Positions 1 to 11,800 of a stretch of DNA of 64,000 nt are shown here, piece after piece; position 1 is the first letter of the stretch, and every line of letters starts with the position of its first letter. Origin of the DNA: Taxillus chinensis (taxonomy: Eukaryota > Streptophyta > Magnoliopsida > Santalales > Loranthaceae); contig CM042089.1 in NCBI GenBank assembly GCA_023512835.1, positions 52,881,427 to 52,945,426 of the forward strand, written 5' to 3'. The notes under the pieces are model-generated. The model had not been told where the DNA came from and made no database searches. It was given only the letters and a program-made list of their open reading frames with translations. Position numbers and translations under genes: made by a program.

Positions 1-2
1 AG

Positions 3-179
3 ACGAAGCACATTGAGGTCAGGTATCACTTCATACGCGATCATGTTCTCAAAAAGCATATTTCACTGCAACATGTTGCCACTGAAGATCAATTAGCAGA
101 TATACTTACAAAGCCCCTACCTAATGCGAGGTTTTCCGAACTACTCTTCCGATTAGGTATGCTCGACTTCTCTGCATAG
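3..179 (+). pseudogene. copia Pol C-terminus (RNase H end)
   Basis: The frame starting at base 3 gives 58 residues and then TAG at 177-179. It contains the copia RNase H tail signature TKHIEVRYHFIRDHV followed by DQLADILTKPL. In this family the segment closes the RNase H domain, which removes the RNA strand during reverse transcription. The visible piece is uninterrupted, but the rest of pol is left of the window, so intactness cannot be judged. It is closely similar in type to the minus-strand remnant at 36158-37086 but not identical. Confidence 0.95.
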
Positions 180-1850
180 CTTCTCATTTGAATTACCCAA
201 CAAGATATTTACTCACAGACCATGCATTGTACGTTTACTGAAAGTAGTAGAAACTCACTGACTGTATTGCTGATCATACTTACTGTTTAACGGTTTCATG
301 TTTCTGATATTAATCTCAACCTCATAATGGGAGGATGCTTACGTTTCCTGACTGAAGTCGTTTAAAGCTAACAAAATTACAGTTTATATGATTTACCTCC
401 TTCGGGTTCATGATCTTAACTTCCATTAATCACCACATGACAAAAGCATGTTCATTTAGATTACTCTATTAACATGCATAGTTGAAGAAGTGTAATGGGC
501 TAGCTTGGAATGCCTGGTGGATGAATACTCAAACGCATGATCGATCACTTCGAAGTATAGTTTTCTAATAAGATAGACGATCTTGAACTACAAATTGGAA
601 CGGTCAACCGAGAGGATTGCACAATCTACGGGGGAGAAAATACTTTATATATTATTCAGTAATACCCCACGTATATGTCTCATGACCTCTTTCCTGACTG
701 TCTATCTGAGGGGGAGCTTTTCATTGAGAGGATTAAATGTTCTACGGGGGAGCAGCAATGAACCCCTAATATGTCTCGGATTCTCCCTCCTCTAAACTTT
801 TACTTCCGGATCGACTAGACATCTTGTTTTAAATCGAAAAAGTGGCATGTTTGGATGTATTTTCTTCTTCAACCATGCATTTTAATCGACTCATCATCTC
901 GCTTTCTTTTGACATGTGTTCGCTTTATCATTGCTCACTCATGAATCCTAATGTAGCCAAATCATATGATCTTTAATTAATCTTAGCTACGTTGTTCAGC
1001 AAGACGGTTTCGCTATGTTGACCTATATGAACCTGTGTATTGCTATCTGACATATGCCCTGATTCAGTAATATTGATCACTTTCATGTTGTATACGTCTA
1101 CTACATTCTTAGCTATGCATGAGTTCTGTTTCTCATTGGTTCGGATTATGTTGTTTTTCACTGATTTTCATCTCTAATCCGTACTAATCCTTGCCTGTTA
1201 AGCTTTTGTATTTTCAGTATATCTTTATTTAGCTACAGGTTCAAATTTTCTTTGCAACCGTATTGATAAATCCAGTCCAAAGTCTCGGATTTGAAGTGTT
1301 GTGGTACTTCTCTTCTCTTCGACTTTTTGACTGCAAAGGAATCTACTCTACTCTCTCACCAAACTCTGTTTACGACGGACAAGGTCTATTATTCATCCGG
1401 ATACTCTTTCACGAATATTATTAACTCCGGATGAGTGTCGGCTCTTACCTCCGGACTCCTGACATTGTTCAATTGTGACAATCCACGTATACTCATATGT
1501 CGCATGCTTTTGAGGAGGAATAATGATGATTCATTAAATGCATATCTCGGGTTGCACACACACTTCTCTGGATGGCAACCAGTTGTCATCTCTACTTGGT
1601 CATGCGGTCTCCACGACATCATTTTATTCGGGGACACATCGATATCCAGACTAATGACATCAGCATGTCGCGCGGGTCCCTATCTCACTCGCACATTCCT
1701 AGACCCGCTGACATTTGCGGACTCGGTCTTATATGTTCTGATCATTCCTGCGAAGCACGAGTATTGCTCATTTCAAATCCCTAAACCTCTCGTTGCTTCT
1801 TCTACTGTCAAGACCTCACCTTTCCTCTTTTCCTTCCCATCAAATCTACA
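180..1850 (+). other. spacer between copia pol and envelope-like gene
   Basis: No convincing coding sequence is seen. Short ORFs here (for example 583-795 and 1435-1956) lack recognisable motifs. The only clear structure is the set of three GGGGGAG tracts at 630-752. A pol-to-env spacer of this kind is expected in a Sirevirus. Confidence 0.6.
630..752 (+). repeat. three polypurine-tract-like GGGGGAG motifs
   Basis: GGGGGAG occurs at 630-636, 710-716 and 746-752; two of the three copies are preceded by CTAC. The same heptamer occurs at 4742-4748 directly before the LTR, where it is the functional polypurine tract that primes plus-strand synthesis. Multiplied polypurine tracts after pol are a described Sirevirus feature. 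Confidence 0.75.
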
Positions 1851-3928
1851 ATGGCACCCAGAATCTCTTTCCGGCGTTAATCCTGGCCATCTAGTTGATT
1901 GGAATGCTGTTTCCCGATCCTCCGGATTGGTTTTTCCAGCTTCGCCCTCTTCTTGAAGCCTCGCACATACTCGGCCGTGTCTCCAATCCCGTCGATCTTC
2001 TTATCGATGACATTCTTGAGTATTACCAACGGATTCGCCGCACCACCGATTCCATAACCTCTTATGTCCGCGGTGAATCCATCATCATCACTCCGGCTGT
2101 TCTCCGCGCTGCTCTCCACTACCTCTTGGTGAACCACAGCGCCCAGATGCCGATCCAATGGCGGCTTCTATGGGTTGCACGAACAAGGGGAAGGAATACA
2201 AGGTGAAATCCTTCCAGGGTCGCTATCGATGTATGGCGACTATTCTAAGTCGATGCCTACTGGCTCGCACATCGACCCTGGACTCGGTTCCGTACGATCT
2301 TCTCCTGGCCATGTACGGCGTTTTTGAAGGTCTTCCGATGGATTGGGGGATGTTCTTATTTCGTTTGCTTGCAGAATGGTTCCAAAAACCATTCCTTCGG
2401 GCGCATCCTCGCATTGTCTTCCGGCATCTACGTCCGGACCATTTCGCCCGATTTGATGCTTGTCTCGTTTCCCTCGGCTTATTACCTTCGTCACCCTACG
2501 CCGGACGGGAACATGACCGCTCGCCGACCCACTGTAGCTCTCCGCGTTCTCCCTGCCTCAGAACAACAAGGCAGCTCTTTTGGTGACCCCTCCGACAGCC
2601 AAGCCCACGAGGCCAGTTCTGCACACCGATCCTCCCGGATTCGGTCCGTTGCTGCGCCCTCCCACTCACGGGCCTCCCAGCCAAGCGTCCGTGCTGAACC
2701 GTCCGAGGTTGCGGGGCCCTCTCAGCGCAGTGCGTCTAAAGCTGTTTCCTCCGCCCCCTCTGCTGCTGATGTCCCCACTCCCTCCACATCCGCTATAGCT
2801 GCCGCGGTTACTACCGCTGTTGCTGTCGCCACCGCTGATGTCCCGGCTGCTTCTCCGGAAGCCCCTTTGCCTCCTCTACCTCAACCCCGAGATTACCTTG
2901 ACCATCTCTCCGCCGTCACCTTAACGGACCTTTGGCTCCGTTTCAGCCTAGCCCACACCTCCTCCATTCCTGACACCGATCTCCGGGTGTTTTACACACG
3001 CAATACCCAATCCCCAGAGACCATGATCATCTGGAATCTGGACCACGGCTTTCTTACGCCGGCTACCATTCCCGATGTGTCGTTCCCTACACCCTCCGGC
3101 CCAGTCCCTGCTACCCGAAGTCCTTCTACTGCTAAGGCTGGACCCTCTTCTCCTGCCGCCGCGATTCCCGTGGTTGACTTGTCCGGTCACGGCGGGTCTC
3201 TTGCTCCGGATGCCTCCAATGCTCCGGATGCCTCCGATGCTCCGGATGCCTCGATGCTCCGGATGCTCCTGCTGCTGCCGATACTCCTGCGGACTCCTCG
3301 CCCACCGCACTCCCGCTCCCGTTCATGCGGGGGAGTCCTCCAAAGCTCCGGAGTTAGTACTTGGGCGTGCCTCTTTTGGCACGGTCCACTCCGATGCTTG
3401 TGCTTTCCGCTCACCTGGACCGACATGCCCACGCTCAAAGCGCCCAAATTTCCGCCATCGTCGCCAAAGTTGATGCCCTCGGCGCCCAACTCCTCTCCGC
3501 TCTCACCGACTCCTCCACTTCCATGGAGCAGAAAATGGATCTTGTCGCCACCTCCGTCCATTCACCGTCTACTTCCTTCGCGGATCTGGCGCATACGATG
3601 GCTCGTCCTCCTGTTGCTTCCCGGCGATTTGCCAAACCGGGGGAGAGAGTGTCATCTGATCCGTCTACTCCTTCGCCCCCACAACCATCTACTCGGACCG
3701 AGAAGCGGCCTGCCACTTCGGACTTCAGGGAGTTCAAATTCCCAAACGAAGCCGCTTCTCTCAACCAAGCTCCTCTACCGCACCTCCGGCTCCTCCTCCA
3801 TTCTCCTCATCTCAGCTGATACCTTCCTCCCATCCTATGCGAGTTTGACCCATCCGATGCGGATGGAAGCTTGCGCAAGGCAATGAAATCTTATCTTGCG
3901 TCTTCGTCGAGAGAAGATGTCTTTCCGA
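1851..3928 (+). pseudogene. Sirevirus envelope-like ORF, frameshifted
   Basis: Coding-like sequence moves through several frames: frame 2 from about 1895 to 2200, frame 1 to about 2500, frame 2 to about 3255, then frame 1 to 3928 with an in-frame TGA at 3817-3819. The first part is globular, with segments such as VPYDLLLAMYGVFEG. It resembles the N-terminal domain that plant retroelement env-like proteins share. The middle is a long Ser/Pro/Ala-rich linker with an APDAS repeat near 3205-3255. The last part (about 3395-3600) is predicted helical from its composition. At least three frameshifts and one stop make it a pseudogene. It appears to run on into the Ulp1-like region at 3930. Assignment is by position and composition, not by a database match. 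Confidence 0.6.
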
Positions 3929-3929
3929 A

Positions 3930-4607
3930 ATGTACCCTTTCTCTCCGGCCGACATTCAGACTCTTTGTTCGGAGAAAGGACTCTTTACTACAGAAGACAT
4001 TGACAACTTCTCGAGAGATGCTAAAATGGAGATGAGGCTGTTTCCATCTCTTTACGAAGATGGGCACTTGTTTGAGGTTCTGCCATGTTGGAATGAGGGC
4101 TATCTTCCCAGTGTGGAGTTAATTCAGACTTTCATCGACAGAACTGCTGAGGATAGCAAGCCATGGAAAACTCTCTCAACCATCCTCATTCCGTACCGGA
4201 TCATGCCGCCACACTTCATGATGGCTGTCTTCATGATTCAGTCCAAGCAGATGATTCTCATTGATTCTCATCAGATTGTGGAGCACTTCGTTAGGAAGAA
4301 TCAATGGGAACCTCTGTGTCTCAGGCTAACTGAAGCCGTGAAGAAAGCCGGATTATATGAAGAGTTGGGTATCACACCCCTGCGTCCGACTGAGAAACTC
4401 AAGGCGACATTCCGGGGCAAGAAGCAAGTGCCACAACAATGCGGATGGAGATAGGCTGGAGCCTTTGTCTGTCACTTCATCAAGTCGTTCTTAACTGTGG
4501 ACAAACATTGGAGCCAACACTCCACATTTACGATGAAGCAGACAATGGAGCTAAGAGAGAAGGCAGCAACTATGATCTTCAAGTATAGTAAGCCTTATGT
4601 ACCTTAG
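3930..4607 (+). pseudogene. Ulp1/SENP (C48)-like protease domain at the end of the env-like region, catalytic Cys lost
   Basis: The frame from 3930 to TAG at 4605-4607 holds one internal TAG at 4452-4454. The motif order matches C48 cysteine proteases. PPHFMMAVFMI has the catalytic-His position; after a short strand, ILIDSH has the Asp; VPQQCGW followed by GAFVCHFIK is the Q-x-W-[D-C]-G-x-F-V block. The stop codon falls exactly where the D-C pair is expected, so the nucleophile is missing. In the family these enzymes cleave SUMO or related conjugates. Some plant Mutator-like transposons also carry the domain. Upstream frame-1 sequence to 3928 (EFDPSDADGSLRKAM) reads as its N-terminal extension, which implies a frameshift near 3929. 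Similarity was judged by eye. Confidence 0.6.
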
Positions 4608-4741
4608 TGAAAAACTTGTATTAAGGCTGAATTGTATTTAGTTGCTGATTAATGAAATTGGTTGTGTTGCGTATTTTGTATGTTATTCTTTTGCATTGCT
4701 TACCAGATCAGATTACAAAGGGTTTGGGCATATCCATAATT
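4608..4741 (+). other. 3' untranslated spacer of the copia element
   Basis: A short T/A-rich stretch between the end of the Ulp1-like frame and the polypurine tract. No gene seen. Confidence 0.6.
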
Positions 4742-4749
4742 GGGGGAGA
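4742..4749 (+). promoter_or_regulatory. polypurine tract before copia 3' LTR
   Basis: GGGGGAGA lies one base before the LTR terminus TGTTGGATC at 4751. This is the expected plus-strand priming site and fixes the LTR start. Confidence 0.85.
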
Positions 4750-4750
4750 T

Positions 4751-5850
4751 TGTTGGATCAAACCCAGAATTTGGATAATGCTGATAAAGCCTTATGTAAT
4801 TTGATCTGAGATCTTTTGTGTTTATTTGATCATTGCAGAAGATATGTTATTAATCCAGAGATGCACTCGTGAGAGCAAAGCTAAGGACAGGATACATAAT
4901 CCTGATCCGGACAAGAGTGAGTGTCGTCAAACACTTGGTAAATAACCAAGTAACAAATACATACGGAATAAGGAACAATCCTACAGAATAAGTTATCAGA
5001 CTTTTCAAGACTCGCCCGGAGTAAGGAACTTACATACGGAGTAAGGAAATTACATACGGAATAAGGAAATTACATACGGAGTAAGGAAATTACATACGGA
5101 GTAAGGAACTTACATGCGGAGTAAGAAAGCGCTGACACGGAATAAGTTATCAGACTTTTCAAGACTCGCCTGGAGTAAGGAACTTACATACGGAGTAAGG
5201 AACTTACATACGGAGTAAGGAACTTACATGCGGAGTAAGGAAGCGCTGACACGGACTAAGGATTCCAGTACTAAATAGATACGGAGTAAGCAACCATTGA
5301 CACGGAGTAAGGTTCCGAGTTTCATTAGCTACGGAGTAAGGAAAATTACACCGGACCAAGAAGACACTTGCTCCAACTAAACCGCATTTAAAGTTATCAG
5401 CTCGTGGTGTCCCGATGTAAGACGAATGTATTGAGAACCTGAAGAATCTTACACGTGGATCATCCGGATATGTGGACACAACCTTAATTGTATCTCGGAA
5501 CTCACAGAGACACTTATACTCTTCAAATCCAAGATCTTGAGCTCCACAATGCAGCGGTCAAGGCAGAGAGATTACCGAGGGATAGTTAGTGCGGAACGCA
5601 TTCCGGAACTACAAGTTCCAAGGTTGTCTCTTAGGAATGTTTTGTATAAATATTCATACTTATACATTAGAAAAAAAAGGGTTAAAGAAGTCGAAAAATA
5701 GAGGAACTTTATCATCTTTAGAGATAGAACTTGGCTAGTGTGTGAGTTCATTTGTAAACAGAGTGTAAGAGAGTTTTGCTTCTATTTTGTTGTATTCATC
5801 TTGTGATAATAAAACAAAATACTTCCACTATCCTGGTTATTCGTAGTCCG
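4751..5850 (+). mobile_element. copia 3' LTR, first part
   Basis: It begins TGTTGGATCAAACCCAG, the same start as the solo LTR at 30333, and stays alignable with it up to about 5845. It then breaks off into the nested gypsy element and resumes at about 12750. It includes a TATAAATA-type box near 5644 and a tandem array of ACGGAGTAAGGAA units at about 5020-5370. The matching LTR end (TATTCACCCC...GGGACCATCA) is at 12811-12849. Confidence 0.9.
5020..5370 (+). repeat. ACGGAGTAAGGAA minisatellite in the copia LTR
   Basis: Units of about 18-20 bp around TACGGAGTAAGGAACTTACA repeat roughly ten times with decay at the edges. The same motif, more degenerate, fills about 30580-31110 of the solo LTR, so it belongs to this LTR family. 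Confidence 0.85.
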
Positions 5851-7225
5851 GCGTGGTAGGTTAGTGACCTAGGAAGGGCATGACCGGCAAAAGGAAAGAT
5901 GCTAGAAGATGCCCGTCGGCCAAACGGCGGAGTGAGGGCCGGATTGGGTCCAGGGATGTAATGATGCAGGAGGTGGGAGTGAGGCTGGGCTTTGGGGTGG
6001 GCCGGTGGGGCGCCATATTTCATGTTCCCTTGTTGCATTCAAGTCTTTCCCAAAGGACCTGTTGAAGATTGCTTTGGCGGAAAGGGACGGGATCAAAACT
6101 ACGTCGTTTGCCTTTTTTTAATCAAAACAGTTGTGGGAGGCTTAAGGGGGTGTTTTAGGTTCTTGTGTTCTTCTTGGCCGAGGAGAGAGAGAGAGAGGGG
6201 GGGGGGTCTCCGCGTGGTGTTGGTCGTTGGAAGGGTCTACGAGAGATACAAAGAGCCAGTTCTTGTTCTTCCTACTCCCCTGTTTAATTCCCTTTTTGAA
6301 ATCCATATGGTGTCTCCTTATGGTGTTGCCTGCTGTTTTGTTGATTTGTGATTATTGGCCGAGGATTTTGGTGTTTTGCCCTTGGTTTGTGAAATTTTGA
6401 GGCCTGCCCTTGTGTTTGTGAAATGTCGTGAGGCCCGCATGCCATGTATCATTAATGCCGTTGAGACCCGGTATATGGGTGTTTAATGAATGCCCTTGTT
6501 CTGTTTGTTTTTTGTTTTAGCTGGGTGGGGGGGAGGTGTGGCTTGATCCCCATTAGCCTTCGAGATAAAGTGAATCGTCGAGCCAGTTGAGAGTAATGTT
6601 ATGCTTTCGTTGGTCTTTTTGGATATCGGTTGGGCCGCTAGTGGCCCCTTTGGTTGCCGGGGGCAGCTCGGACTCACGACGGTGGGCTAGTCTCACCCTT
6701 CCCGAGGGTGAGGCGCCCGAGGAGGTGGACCTTCGCTGGTGGAAAATGGCTTGGTGTCCTGCAACCTTTTCGAAGTGATGTCATGGCCGTGGTGGCGGGT
6801 GTCCTCTCCTTTGCGGGTCGTAAAGTTTGGGTGTGTTTGCTTTAGCCTTAGGCACACACGGCACAACATCACTTCATGCATGTTGTGACGGGGGGGTGGG
6901 GGATGGGACGATCCCTACTTGTGGTTGCTCACCTCCATAACGATTCTTTGGGTTAGCGGTGGTGAGGAGGAGCTGTAGGCGGTGAAAGTTAATTATTCCT
7001 TGTCTTTGTTTTAGTGTTGGATTTTGGTTTGGTTTTATTTATGGCTTTATAGGGGTTTTCCCCAGGTTAAAACATTTAGTTGAAATGAAATAAAAGAGGG
7101 TGTTATATGTGTGGTGGTTGGGAGCAGCAGCCCCTTGGTGTTGGCGTGTTTGGGACAGCCTCTGAGGCCTTAAGGTGCTGACCCCCCTTGTCCCTTGGTG
7201 CGGGCGGGCCTCCCTCTGGAAGGAA
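5851..7225 (+). mobile_element. 5' LTR of the G-corrupted gypsy element (approximate)
   Basis: It matches other Tekay LTRs in order: a degraded U3, the ATCAAAACTACGTCGTTT element at 6092, a GA tract near 6184, and late LTR text CTTGATCCC and GTTGCTCACC. The start is inferred from where homology to the copia LTR stops. The end is inferred from the leader alignment near 7226-7260. Exact termini are not readable. Confidence 0.6.
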
Positions 7226-8639
7226 ATTGGCGGCAAATGGTTCGAGGATAGTCATGTTAGTGGACCTAGGATTGGGAGGCCTGGTTTCGAGACTCTTAGG
7301 GGCATAGGACACGCCGATCAACGGGTCCTTCTGTTTCTGGGGCTGGGGTGCCAAGGAGTAGGCACTTGCTTTGGGTCGAGGTGTAGCGTGTTAGGGCTAG
7401 TTTTTCGTGGTGTGATTGGACAGCTTGTAAACTTCGGAAATCGGTGATTTTCTTGAGACTTGTTCTGAATATTGGCGGGGTACTGGGCTTTCGGTGTAAG
7501 TAGTGTTGCTGAGTACCCTGGCCCTGGGGTGAGGGGGGAGACTGAGGAAGCGATCCTGTTTGTTGTGACGATGCCTCCTAGGAGAGAACCGAGCTCCAGA
7601 AGAGAATCTTGCCCGTGCGGGGGGGGGGGGGAGGGGGGGGGGGGCGTGTAGAGGGCGTGATCCCCCGGAGGGTCATGGCCCAAGTCCGGGCCCTAGTGAG
7701 CGTGGGCATGCGTGAGGACCTCGGGGAGAGTCCTAAAGGTGGTGAGATGAGGCACGACAGGGTGCCACCCTCTCCACCCCGTGGACGTGTATGGCGGGGA
7801 AGGCCGGTGAGGCGGGAAGAGGAGGTGTGGCGTCCGAAAGGAACACCACCAAGGTCAAGGGAGGAACCTCTTTAGGAGCGAGCACCGGGCCGCGTGCATC
7901 GAGCAGTGTTCTCCTTTCTGACCCCGGGAGGAAGACAAAGGGATAGAGCCGGAGGAGGAAGCCGGAATGGTGGCTGCTCTCGGCCGGGACATGGGACCAT
8001 GGCTGGAAGGTCCTCCCTGCCTGAGGGTCTGCTGCGTGCGGGAGGAGTGAGGGATGGGGCAGGAGGAGATTCCGAGGGCGGCGTTGTCGGACGGAGGACC
8101 CGAAGGCCGTAGTTCCATGGGTCCAAACCGCCCGAAGAAAGGTGGAGATGTGGGGGGGGGGCGGAGGGCTATGTCGAAGTCGTGGACACGCAAGTGTGAG
8201 AGAGGTTGAGGAGGGAGACAGGCCACCAGAGCGGAGGGGAAGGGCGGCAAGGGGTACAGAGGGGTGAGCCCGGGGGGGACTTTTCCCAAGGATGGGGGCA
8301 GTGGCTCCGCCGATCCCTCCTTGGAGGACGAGGGGGGGGGGGGGGGGAACTCCCAAGCGGGTGTACGGCTTGTGGGGGGCACGTCAACGTGAGGCCCCAA
8401 ACAGCTTGACGGTTTCGTGGGAAGGTGGGACACTCAGGTGTGTTTCAAGGGAGAGGGAGGGAAGTTAGACAAGGGAGAGTGGGTGGGACCCACTTTCCGG
8501 GGGGGGGTGGTGTGCTAGGCCGGTTGGATTTGCACTAGGCCACGGGGGAGAGGCAACCAAAGGAGGATCGGAGGGGGTCCGTGGCTGCGGCAGGAGAAAG
8601 GGAAGGCAAGGAGGCTAGTGGTGGGGCAGGCCAAGGCGG
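7226..8639 (+). pseudogene. leader and gag region of the corrupted element, unreadable
   Basis: About 7226-7430 aligns with the Tekay 5' leader seen at 38800-38990 (for example GATCAACGGGTCC versus GATCAACATGGTCC). After that only short gag-like fragments remain, and no frame can be followed. Confidence 0.4.
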
Positions 8640-8812
8640 GGGGGGGGGGCGGGCCTGGGGGCCGGCTGAAATGGAGGAATTACCATCCCCCCGAGGAGGT
8701 GGGCGGACCTTCGGTGGTTCGAGGTACTATTTTATATCCCGACCGTTGTTGCGCATTGTTTGATACCGGAGCTTCGTCCTCGATGCTAAGTCCTTGGTGA
8801 GAGCCTTGGCTT
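8640..8812 (+). pseudogene. gypsy aspartic protease fragment
   Basis: The frame at about 8670-8800 reads PSVVRGTILYPDRC followed by ALFDTGASSSMLS. It aligns with PSVVRGTLLISRML and VLFDTGASHSFI of the minus-strand Tekay at about 46180-46250. DTGAS is the catalytic motif of retroviral-type aspartic proteases. No longer frame survives. Confidence 0.75.
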
Positions 8813-9299
8813 GATTGTGTGGAGGTGATAGACCTCCGAGGGTCGAGTCCCCATGGGAGGAGGAGGATCCACCAAAGTGTCAGTGTGCGCTACGATAGAG
8901 AGGTGACCTCTCTTTGTTTATGTAATGCCCATGAGGACCTTTGTTGATTCGGTGGGGGAGGGTGGGTGAGGGCTTTGTTGCTAAGATTGAGGGGGTTGGT
9001 TGGATCTTTTACACCCACAGGATCTCCGCCTGTGGGAATGGGTAGGGATGCTGGGAGGTGCGACGAGGGAGCATGGGGCAAATCCCATAGGCTTGCCACC
9101 CAACCTTGAGGAGGAAGGTAATTAGAGAGGGGGGGGGGGGGAAAGGGTGGGGGGGGGGGGGGGGGGGGAAGTCCCGTGGATGTCTTTCCTGGGGAGTTGT
9201 TGGGTGCCTCCACACGTGTCGGTTCACGTTGAAGGGGGGTGGGGGGGGGGGGGACCCTCTCACAAGTAGCTCCCGGATGGGACCTGTGGGGGGGCTTGT

Positions 9300-9317
9300 G
9301 GGGGGGGGGGGGGGGGT

Positions 9318-9352
<35 letters not shown>
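9300..9352 (+). repeat. poly-G tract
   Basis: A nearly pure G run interrupted only by single T bases, inside the corrupted gypsy interior just before RT-homologous sequence. Confidence 0.9.
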
Positions 9353-9354
<2 letters not shown>

Positions 9355-9530
9355 TCCGTCCTAGACCTCCCTTGGGGTGCCGTCTTGTTTAGAAGCGAGA
9401 TGGTTCGTGCGCTTTGCATGTTTCGTTCAAGTAACGGAAGAACAGACCCTTGCCGCGGTCGATGCTATCGACCCTGGTGGAGCACGATGGTTCTCAAACG
9501 ATCGGTGGGATATCTCTGAGGTGAGAAGAC
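9355..9530 (+). pseudogene. gypsy reverse transcriptase fragment
   Basis: The nucleotide sequence aligns by eye with the RT region of the minus-strand Tekay (about 45400-45610). Shared blocks are ACCTCNCTTGGGGTGC (TSPWGA), the CIDYRKLN region, and TTGCCNCGG-ATGA (PLPRIDD). Small indels every few tens of bases break the frame. The YIDD-box part is not recoverable. Confidence 0.65.
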
Positions 9531-9541
9531 ATCCCTAAGAC

Positions 9542-9568
9542 GGGGGGGGGGGGGGGGGGGGGGGCGTT

Positions 9569-9603
<35 letters not shown>

Positions 9604-9632
9604 GGGTGGGCAACGGGGGGGGGGGGGGGGGT
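9542..9632 (+). repeat. poly-G tracts
   Basis: Several G runs separated by short CGTTC and AGGGTGGGCAAC stretches. They directly follow readable RT homology. Confidence 0.9.
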
Positions 9633-10419
9633 GGTTTTGGGGGTGGGGGGGTTTTGTTGGGCAGTTTGCATCTAAGACGGTTGCCCCATCCGTTCCTTGT
9701 GGTGGTTTCTTGCGCATCCTTGGCCCAAACCCAAGCGAGCATGAGGAGCCTTGGCCGTGGTGTCTGAGTATTACGAGATCATCACTTGTATGCAAATTTA
9801 GCAGGTGACTTCTGGAGCAGAGGGCTTTTCTTGGCTGTAGTATCCGCCAAGGGTGGGGACCCACCAAGATGTCCGTCTTGGAAGAGGCCCTGTTTTTGAG
9901 ATCCGTTTCTTGGTTGCGTTCCGCGGAAGGATTTTCTTGGGGCGCCCTTCGCTCTTCAGAAGGGGCTGGGGACGACGGGGTTCGAGAGTGACGCCCCGCC
10001 GTTGGCCACCGCAGAGGGAGGCCTCAGGTTGTGTGCGTCGTGGATGGGGGGTTCGTGCAAAAGCCAAGCTAGTAGCTCGCATGCCTGAGCACACCCACAC
10101 ACACCGGTACGCTATTGCCTCTTGCTCTTGGGAGAGAAGTGTGGCCCACAAAGCCTCATCTTCACCCGAGGGACTGCGCCAAGAGGGGTGATACGCAAAG
10201 TTGACTCCCCACAGCCGGGAAGGAATGAGAGAAGAGAAGAGGGTGGAGAGGAAAGAGGAGGGGGCTGAGGGCAACCTGGTGAGGAGCCGGTCCTCTTGTG
10301 TACGGTTTTTCAGCGGTCTGGGGACTAGCGAACGTGGACTGTGAGGGGATCCGGGCCCGTAGAGGGGGGGGAGAGGTGGATTGGGCTGTACCACCTCCTT
10401 GCGTGAGGGGGGGTGTTGT

Positions 10420-10476
<57 letters not shown>

Positions 10477-10520
10477 GGGAGGGGGGGGGGTGTGCGTGGG
10501 AGGGGGGGGGGGGGGGGGGA
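10420..10520 (+). repeat. poly-G tracts, one of 56 nt
   Basis: The first run covers 10420-10475; shorter runs follow. They create a spurious polyglycine/polyproline reading on either strand. Confidence 0.9.
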
Positions 10521-11638
10521 AACGGGGTAGAGGAGGTCCGGGCCTCCCGGCAGTGAAGGCGACCCGGGCGGATGCGGCGTAGCCGAGTGGAAGGGGGCTT
10601 CGTGACAGGGGGGCTTTTCTCCTTTTGGGAGGAAGTGTAGGGACCGCGGCAGCCCATTTTGATTTGGAGGGTGGATTGTCCGCTTGCACGGTGTTTGACG
10701 CTCTGTTGTTGAGTCCGCACCTCGAGTGGGACAGAGGTTGAGTCTTCTTGGTGGCTTGCCCGTTGGGTTGTTGGCCGAGGGGGGGCCCTTTGGCGGGGGG
10801 GGGGGGCGGGGGGGGTAGGGGGGGGGGGTTGACCGTCCAGGAGGCAAAGTTTGGACGCCTCTTTTGGGGGTGCGTCGCGGGGCCAACGGTGGTGACCTCC
10901 TTGTGCTCCACGAGGGAATAAGAGATGGGTGGTCCAAGTCCCCTGCTGGGTGGTTTGAGAGAGTTGGCGGATGACCACCTTGGAGTTGTTGACTCCTCCC
11001 ACCCAGTGTGGTCCCGGTTTGAGGGAGTGCGCCCTTTATAGGGTGCGGTGCTATGTGGTGGGGCAACACGAAGGCTGGAGGAAGAGACCGGGAGGTGGGG
11101 GGGGATGCGGTTTCTGATAACGTTTGGGGGCCGAACAACGAGGAGGAGGGGGAGTAACATTAGTACTTGCCCAACTGTATGACCTGTAGAGTGTGGTTTG
11201 TGTTGTGTGTTGTGGGGGGTGCTAGGGGCCGCTTTGGTGTTTCCCTTTTTTTGCTTGGAAGGATAGGCCCGCTGTAGGAGCGTTGCCGTGGTTGTTACCT
11301 AGATGGGCTCAATCCGCAAAAGAAAGATGCAAGGCCTCTTCTCCGTGGCAAGGAGAGGGTCCACGGAGGGTGTTAAAGATAAGGAGGCTAAGGGGGAAGT
11401 TAGTTGGGCCTGGTGCAGGTTGGGAATTAGTGCAATGTGTGGCCATATTTCATGTTCCCTTGGTTTTGCATTTGTCTTTCTCCAAAGGACCATGTGAAAT
11501 TATATTGGGGGCTATTTGGGTTTTGGGGGGGGGGAAAGGTGCTGAACTTTTTTGATCAAAAGGTTTGTCCTTGGTTTACTTTCAAAACAGGTGTGTTTTA
11601 TAGGAGGCTTGAGTTGAATTTAGGGTTCTTGTGTTCTT

Positions 11639-11662
11639 GGGGGGGGGGGGGGGGGGGGGGGT

Positions 11663-11707
<45 letters not shown>

Positions 11708-11709
11708 GT

Positions 11710-11764
<55 letters not shown>

Positions 11765-11800
11765 GCCGTGGGGGGGGGGGGGGGGGGGGGGGGGGTGGCG
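11639..11800 (+). repeat. poly-G tracts
   Basis: Successive runs of 23 to more than 50 G broken by single bases. They sit where other Tekay LTRs have a GA-rich tract. Confidence 0.9.

Noticed and set aside
1435..1956. 173-codon ORF upstream of the env-like region
   Set aside because: No recognisable motif; the env-like signal starts later in another frame. Kept only as spacer.
3930..4607. Ulp1-like frame as a host SUMO-protease gene
   Set aside because: It lies between an env-like ORF and the polypurine tract/LTR of the same copia element and lacks the catalytic Cys, so element origin is more likely.
7318..8433. Overlapping Pro/Arg-rich ORFs on the minus strand
   Set aside because: They are antisense to the degraded gag-protease region and arise from G-rich composition.
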